Positions 7,079 to 11,876 of a stretch of 11,876 bases of DNA are shown piece by piece. The stretch comes from Polyrhizophydium stewartii (taxonomy: Eukaryota; Chytridiomycota; Chytridiomycetes; Rhizophydiales): the NCBI GenBank assembly GCA_027604665.1, contig JADGIZ010000555.1, positions 1 through 11,876 of the forward strand, given 5' to 3'. The translations under genes and the position numbers were made by a program. Within the stretch, counting starts at the first letter, position 1. Every line of letters starts with the position of its first letter. The notes beneath the pieces are model-generated. The model made no database searches and was not told where the DNA came from. It saw nothing but the letters and a program-made list of their open reading frames with translations.

Positions 7079-10000
7079 TCACTTCAAAAAGTGCTCGTAC
7101 ACTGGGTTGTCTGTCTCCTCGACAAACGGGTACTTGAGCTCCGACAAGAACAAATCAAATTCGTCTGCCGTTTCGGGCGGCACCTGCATCCCGACCATGA
7201 CCTTGCCCACATCGCCGCCATAGTTCCTGTAGTGCCACAGCGAGATGTTCCAGTGCGGGTGGCGGATCGAGGCGAGGAAGTGGTGGAGCGCGCCAGGTCG
7301 CTCTGGGAACGAGAAGCGGAACAGACGCTCGTTGGGGACCTTGAGAAGGAATCCTGTCAGCATTTACCCCCCCCCCGCACCACGCCTTGCACATCTCCGC
7401 ATCGACTCCAATACCCCCAAACACACGCCCGCACAACTCACGTTCTTGCGTCCGCCAACAAGGTATCGCGCATGCGCTTTGGCCATCTCGTTGTGGCTCG
7501 CGTCGACGGCCGTCATCCCCGCGGCCGCGAGGTCGCCAAAGATCTGCTTGATCTCGGTCTCGCGGTCGTCAAGCAGGAACGACATGAATATATGTGCCTG
7601 CACCTGGTCGCCGTAGCGGTACGAGAACTCTGTGACGGCGCGCGGGTGGATGCAGCGGTATAGCTCGAGGAAGCTGTGTATGTGTGTGCGTTTCGCGAAT
7701 CGTCAATGGCAAGGCATCGCACACATTGCGCAACGGCGAGATCGCCCCCCCCCCCAATGTCAAGCGCACCTTCCAGGACGTTCGGGAACCAGCACGCTGA
7801 TGAGCGCCTCGCGGTTCTCGCCCAAGTCAGCGCGCTCCGCGACGAACCGCAGCCGATCAAAGTTCATATTCGCGCCGCTCGCAATGGCAACAAACGTGCC
7901 TCCGCTGATCCCCTTCTCGAGCATATACTTTTTGGCGCCAGCAAGACCCAGCGCACCCGAGGGCTCGACAATGCCGCGCGTGTCCTCAAACACGTCCTTG
8001 ATGGCCGCGCAGATCTCGTCGGTCGAGACCAGGACCATCTCGTCAATGAGCGAGCGGCACAGGCGGTACGTCTCCTCGCCGACACACCGGACCGCGGTGC
8101 CGTCGGCAAACAGACCGACTTCGGACAGCGTCACGCGCGTGCCGGCCAGAAGCGACTGCGCCATCGCATCCGCGTCGTAGGTCTCGACGCCAATGATCTT
8201 GATCTGCGGGTGCAGCCGCTTCACGTAGCTCGCAATGCCCGCCGCAAGGCCGCCGCCGCCAATGCACACGAATATCGCGTCGATCTTGGTGTAGTCGTAC
8301 TGCCGGAAGATCTCGACCGCAATCGTGCCCTGGCCGGCAATCACGTACGGATCGTCGTACGGCGGGATGCTGACCATGCCGTTGTCCTGCCGCGCGGGAC
8401 ACCGTCAGCCCGCCTGCTCGAAAGAACTAACAGGCAGCGCAGTGGCAGCTGCTGTGATCAGATGGACATCACTGAAACGCACCTTGGCAAGGCGAGCGCA
8501 CTCTTGCTTGGCTTCGTCAAAGTCGTTGCCGTGAAGCAGCACGCGCGCACCCAGACGCTCGACGTTCTTCCACTTGATAGGCGGCGTCGCGAGCGGCATG
8601 ACAATGGTCGCCTTGATGCCCATGTGCTTTGCAGCGAGAGCGACGCCTGACGATACATTGCACGAACGAAAGCGTCGGGGGGGGGGGACGCGATGGGCGG
8701 AGAGCCGTTAGCAATCGGGAACGAGACAACTCACGGTGATGGCATTGCACGTGCGTAGCAGAGGCAGGGAAAGAGAGAGAGAGAGCGGTGAGGAAGGGAC
8801 AAGCGAGACGCGATGCGATGAGACGCCGATTGCGCGATATCGCCGAGTCGGGAACGGGAAAGAGCGATGGTGGTGCGGGACGGGATGGAACGGGCGAGGA
8901 GCCCGAGGGGCCGGCGATAACGATAGCGCAGAGCCAGGGTGCCTCTCGGCCTCCGCTGGCATGATGCACTGTGCGGAGCCCTGGCCATCGCCCAGCAGCG
9001 TCCCATCGATGGCCAAGTCTGGCGGAGGCGGGAGATGGACGCCATCGCCGTCGCCGCCTCCGCCGCCGCCGCCGCTGCATGACAGGGCAGGGAACGCCAT
9101 ACGACAAGGGAATGGTCTCGCAACACAGAGAGCGCAAGAGTGCGTGGAGGACGGGGACGAGGGCAGGCGCTCATCGCACCCTGCGCGTGGTTGCCGGCCG
9201 AGCAGGCAATGACGCCCTTGAGCCGCTCCTCGGCGGACAGCTGCGCCATTCGGTTGAAAGCGCCGCGCAGCTTGAACGAGAACACAGGCTGGAGGTCCTC
9301 GCGCTTGAGCAGCACGGTGTTGCCGACGCGGGTCGACAGGTTGCGGGCGAGCTGCAGCGGCGTCTCGAGCGCCACGTCGTAGACGCGCGCCGTGAGGATG
9401 AGCTTGAGGTAGTCCGGGTCGGCATCGCCGACGCCGTCCTCGAGCGCGGCCGCGGAGCGCGGCAGCAGCGGCGTGCCCGCGTGCGGGTTGGCGAAGACGC
9501 TCATGCGCGCGGCGGCCGCGGCGGCCGCGTTGTCGGTGTGCCGCGACGACAGCGCGCGGCGCGGCGGCGTGGATGCTCCGGCGCGCATGGCGGTGGCGGG
9601 CGGGTCGGCGGTGGTGCTCGTCGCCGTCGTTGTCGGCGAGCCGGCTTTGGCGGGCGTGTCGCGCGCGTCGGCGGGAGCAGCGGCAGGCGCGGGCGGTGGC
9701 CGCAGCGGGCGGGCAGAGGCAGACAGCGACGGCCGGCGTGCACCGTAGGGCCGCGGGGGATGCGGCAGGCAGCCGGCGGCCCCAGGGATCGTGCAGCGCA
9801 GGGCATGCGGGCATGCGTGTGTGTCAGCGGACGGTCACACGACCCGGCGACGCGGCACGCAGCGACAGACGCACGCTCCGAGGCCTGCGCGGCGGCGGCG
9901 GCGGTGGTGGTCGGCGGCGTAGCCACGGGCGTCGGGGCAGTGGCCGCTCCAGCAGAGGCAGGCGCAGTGCGTGCGGGTGCCGGCGCGGCGGCCAGCACAG

Positions 10001-10223
10001 ACGCAAACGAGCGCTTGGGTGTCCCGGCCGCGATGCCCGCCCGACGCGCGGCGTCCACTGCGGCATCCGGATCGGCGGCGGCAAGCACGTCGGCGCGCGG
10101 GGCCTTGGCCGCCACGGCGACGGGAGCGTGCTCGCCGTTGGCCGGGGTGCCGGCTGCCTTGGCGCCCTTGGCCGCGCCCTTGTGGGCCGCAGGCCTCGCG
10201 ACCGACGTGCGTCTGGCGGGCAT
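7079..10223 (-). CDS. ILV1: Threonine dehydratase (deaminase), biosynthetic, mitochondrial
   Basis: Model: join(7079..7339, 7442..7673, 7770..8386, 8483..8646, 9180..9644, 9875..10223), minus strand, 695 aa; all phases agree. The enzyme converts L-threonine to 2-oxobutanoate and ammonia with PLP, the first step of isoleucine synthesis. Residues 1 to about 195 are an Ala/Pro/Arg-rich presequence and low-complexity extension. The catalytic core starts at about [13 protein letters not shown]. It shows the PLP lysine in SFKLRGAFN (Lys241), SAGNHAQG (265-272), [10 protein letters not shown] and the glycine loop IGGGGL (368-373). Two ACT-like regulatory units follow: [19 protein letters not shown] (about 524-542) and [21 protein letters not shown] (from 610). 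These suggest feedback control by isoleucine, as in yeast Ilv1. The C-terminus is NPVYEHFLK. The extension makes it longer than typical fungal Ilv1. Exon 1 is the least certain part. An alternative start is the ATG at 9588, which also begins a presequence-like stretch ([17 protein letters not shown]). Confidence 0.94.
8647..9179 (-). other. ILV1 intron 2 (533 nt) with simple-sequence tracts
   Basis: A GTGCGA donor follows AGNHAQ and a TCAG acceptor precedes the [10 protein letters not shown] codons. It contains a run of 11 G at 8677-8687, a GA repeat at 8771-8785 and a CCG-rich triplet tract around 9057-9077. No gene is seen inside. Open frames crossing it break the conserved AGNHAQGVALAA segment. 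Confidence 0.9.
9645..9874 (-). other. ILV1 intron 1 (230 nt), AG-free up to its acceptor
   Basis: A GTGCGT donor follows codons AQASE and an AAAG acceptor is at 9645-9648. A CTGAC branch site lies at 9823-9827. The minus strand has no AG dinucleotide anywhere between the donor and the acceptor. The acceptor phase fits the pending base of exon 1, which supports joining these exons. Confidence 0.7.
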
Positions 10224-10651
10224 TGCAGGAAACCCCGACTGTGCACCCTTCCCGCGTTTTTTCGCGAGTTCAGTGGCCGTGCGTATGAATTCAGGGGCCG
10301 AAAGCAGAAACCAGCGTGCTCTGTGGTGAGGAGGATATATTATGGACACTGTGTAACGACAAGGCGGGCCACAGCAGCGGCGGGGCGCTGCAGCGGCCCC
10401 TGAAGGAAGCAAGGAGCGAAAGAGAGCTGGCCGGGCCAGGGAGAATGCCGCGGAGGGGGAATGAATGTTGCCGAGGTTGCAAACGGCAGGAGGGTGTCGG
10501 TGGGTGCGCGAGGGCTTGCAGGTCATGTGCAGGTGCGGAATGTGCATGCGGTTGCTGAGTATGTATGCCATGGAGGGGCTGCCAGAGCGGCGACAGCAGA
10601 GGGTCGTTGGAGGGGGTGCGTGCTGCGAGAGAGGCAAGAGCGACCAGCGCT
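10224..10651 (-). other. Intergenic: ILV1 promoter and kinase 3' flank
   Basis: The 428 nt lie between the kinase stop and the ILV1 ATG. Apart from the TATA-like element I see no gene, no TGACTCA-type Gcn4 site and no AATAAA signal. Confidence 0.6.
10335..10343 (-). promoter_or_regulatory. TATA-like element upstream of ILV1
   Basis: The minus strand reads CATAATATATCC across 10344-10333, about 112 nt before the ILV1 ATG. It is a rare AT-rich island in GC-rich DNA. No ATG lies between it and the annotated start, so no upstream ORF is expected. Confidence 0.4.
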
Positions 10652-11380
10652 TCATGCCGCCTGGAGCCAGGGGTGCGAGACAATGTCGCCCATGGTCGCG
10701 CGCTTCGAGGGGTCCTTGACGAGCATACGCGAGAGCAGATCCATGCACGAGGGCGAGATGGGCACGCTCGGCCGCGAGAAGGGCTGGTACATGGCCTGCT
10801 GGGCCGAGCCAAAGGGCACCTGGCCCGTGAGCATGATGTAGAGGCAGCAGCCCAGAGCCCAGGTCTCGGCCTCGGGCCCGCGGTAGCGGTGCTTGAGGAG
10901 GATCTCGGGCGGCGCGTACTGGATCGTGCCCATGAAGCGGTCAAACTTGCGTCCGCCCGGGGGGTCAAAGTACGAGGCGGAGCCAAAGTCGATGACCTTG
11001 ACGTGGAAGGCGTCGTCAATGAGGATGTTCTCGTCCTTGATGTCGCGGTGGACGAGGCCGTTGGCTTGCAAGTACGCGGCTGCCGAGATGATCTGGCGGA
11101 AGACATAGCGTGCCTGCTCCTCGGAGAAGTGCTCGTAGCGCTCGATGCACTCGAACAGATCCATCGACGGGCGCGACACAAGGGGCGGCGGGGTGGTGGT
11201 AGCGGCGGCGGCGGCAGTGGCAAAGGCGTCTGCGGGCGACATGCGCGGCGACACTGGCGAGGGTAGGTGCGAGGCGTCGGCCTCGGGCGTCCACGCGGCG
11301 CCGTGCAGCTCGGTGATGAGGTAGCAGAAGTGAGCGTCCTCGAGGTAGTCGACGAACGAGACGATGTTCTCGTGCTTGAC
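10652..11380 (-). CDS. PSK1: PAS-kinase-like Ser/Thr protein kinase, 3' exon (partial)
   Basis: The exon encodes 242 residues from VKHENIVSFVDYLED to the stop and covers the kinase domain from the beta4 region to its end. Visible motifs (numbered within this exon): hinge YLITELHG (20-27); FSEEQARYVFRQIISA (85-100); HRDIKDEN (111-118); DFGSASYF (131-138); a short activation loop ending GTIQYAPPEI (151-160); RGPEAETWALGCCLY (167-181); and VKDPSKRATM. The HG hinge, HRDIKDENI, DFGSA and GTIxY motifs match PAS kinase (PASK/Psk1), a nutrient-sensing kinase that controls sugar storage and translation. The N-lobe and any PAS domain would lie in earlier exons that are not visible, so the subfamily is inferred. 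A Pro/Ser/Ala-rich insert (about 28-72) follows the hinge. The acceptor CAG is at 11381-11383, preceded by a long CT tract and a GCTAAC branch site (11430-11435). Confidence 0.85.
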   Translation of the reverse strand, partial: VKHENIVSFVDYLEDAHFCYLITELHGAAWTPEADASHLPSPVSPRMSPADAFATAAAAATTTPPPLVSRPSMDLFECIERYEHFSEEQARYVFRQIISAAAYLQANGLVHRDIKDENILIDDAFHVKVIDFGSASYFDPPGGRKFDRFMGTIQYAPPEILLKHRYRGPEAETWALGCCLYIMLTGQVPFGSAQQAMYQPFSRPSVPISPSCMDLLSRMLVKDPSKRATMGDIVSHPWLQAA

Positions 11381-11876
11381 CTGGAGGGGGGCGAGCGACG
11401 GAGAGAGAGAGAGCAAGGCCGACGTGTGGGTTAGCAACCATGAGGCAGCAGCGAGCCGGCCGGGGGTTGGGGGTGTGCATCGCCTCAGCCCAAAGGGACA
11501 AATGAGCGGGGACCCTGGAATGTGCGTGGGCGGGGGCCCCCGCCGGGCCTCGTGCCCTGCCCCGCCAGCATGGCCCCGAGCCAGTGCGCTGGCAGGCAGG
11601 CTGCCAGGCAGGGAAACCGCAGGGGGGGGATGGCTGAAGGCCGGGGTGTCGCGGGAAGAGGCCAGTGCGACGGATGAGTTGGCTCGTGCGTGCGGCCACC
11701 CTCCCCCGGCGTGCGGTGCGGCGGCGGCCCGCCGCACAGCACCGCACGTCATGGGTGCATAGGCGCCGAGGCGCATGATGCGCGGGTGGGGCCAGCGCAG
11801 AGGGATCGAGGACGCGCCAGCGCATGCCAGGCGGCAAGAAGCAGCAGCGACGACGCGCTGGCCAAGGGGAAGGGAG
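11381..11876 (-). other. Kinase intron and unassigned sequence to the right edge
   Basis: The stretch begins with a good 3' splice region. I could not find the preceding kinase exon (glycine-rich loop, catalytic Lys, alphaC Glu) in the remaining 496 nt. The intron therefore probably extends beyond the edge. It contains a GA repeat (about 11401-11413) and GC-rich low-complexity sequence. Confidence 0.55.

Noticed and set aside
8731..9588. Unspliced reading through ILV1 intron 2
   Set aside because: After SAGNHAQG the translation becomes low-complexity, while the expected VALAAKHMG continues at 8646 in the matching phase.
8971..10329. 452-codon plus-strand open frame
   Set aside because: It is antisense to ILV1 exons 1-2 and introns. 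The Arg/Gly/Ala-rich product mirrors the GC-rich ILV1 leader.
11381..11837. Upstream kinase exon in the right-edge open frames
   Set aside because: None of the frames shows a glycine-rich loop, a catalytic lysine or an alphaC glutamate.
1..11876. tRNA, rRNA, CRISPR array or prokaryotic operon signals
   Set aside because: No cloverleaf, rRNA stretch or regularly spaced repeat was recognised, and the genes are spliced and eukaryotic.

Overview
The window looks like nuclear DNA of a GC-rich fungus. The genes are spliced, spliceosomal introns are frequent, and every recognisable gene lies on the minus strand. The gene set (glycogenin, ER cyclophilin, SNW1/Prp45, Ilv1 threonine deaminase, a PAS-kinase-type Ser/Thr kinase) fits a fungus. 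A zoosporic (chytrid-type) lineage would fit the Fanzor-like relic, but a GC-rich basidiomycete cannot be excluded. The species assignment is inference only.

Layout from left to right, all minus strand: (1) 5' exon of glycogenin (279-786), whose first intron runs off the left edge; (2) an intergenic stretch (787-1240); (3) a three-exon secretory cyclophilin with signal peptide and C-terminal KKEL (1241-2319); (4) a four-exon SNW1/SKIP/Prp45 splicing factor whose first coding exon is only 14 nt (2462-4777); (5) a lower-GC region (about 4800-7080) holding a decayed but readable Fanzor-like gene (eukaryotic TnpB relative, RNA-guided-nuclease family; 5150-7035), followed by non-coding DNA rich in inverted repeats; (6) a six-exon mitochondrial threonine deaminase ILV1 (7079-10223); (7) an ILV1 promoter stretch with a TATA-like element; (8) the 3' exon of a PAS-kinase-like protein kinase (10652-11380), with a long intron reaching towards the right edge.

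The host genes are ordinary housekeeping functions (glycogen priming, ER protein folding, splicing, isoleucine synthesis, nutrient-sensing kinase) and do not form an operon-like system. Ten of the eleven host introns whose donor is visible begin GTGCG, an unusual 5' splice consensus. The two introns inferred in the Fanzor-like gene do not.

The item most worth following is the Fanzor-like element with a possible guide-RNA-like structured region directly downstream. This copy has an in-frame stop, a frame offset and a damaged zinc ribbon, so it is probably a relic. Intact copies elsewhere in the genome would be the real target. Long plus-strand open frames in the window (up to 997 codons) are antisense shadows of the GC-rich exons.
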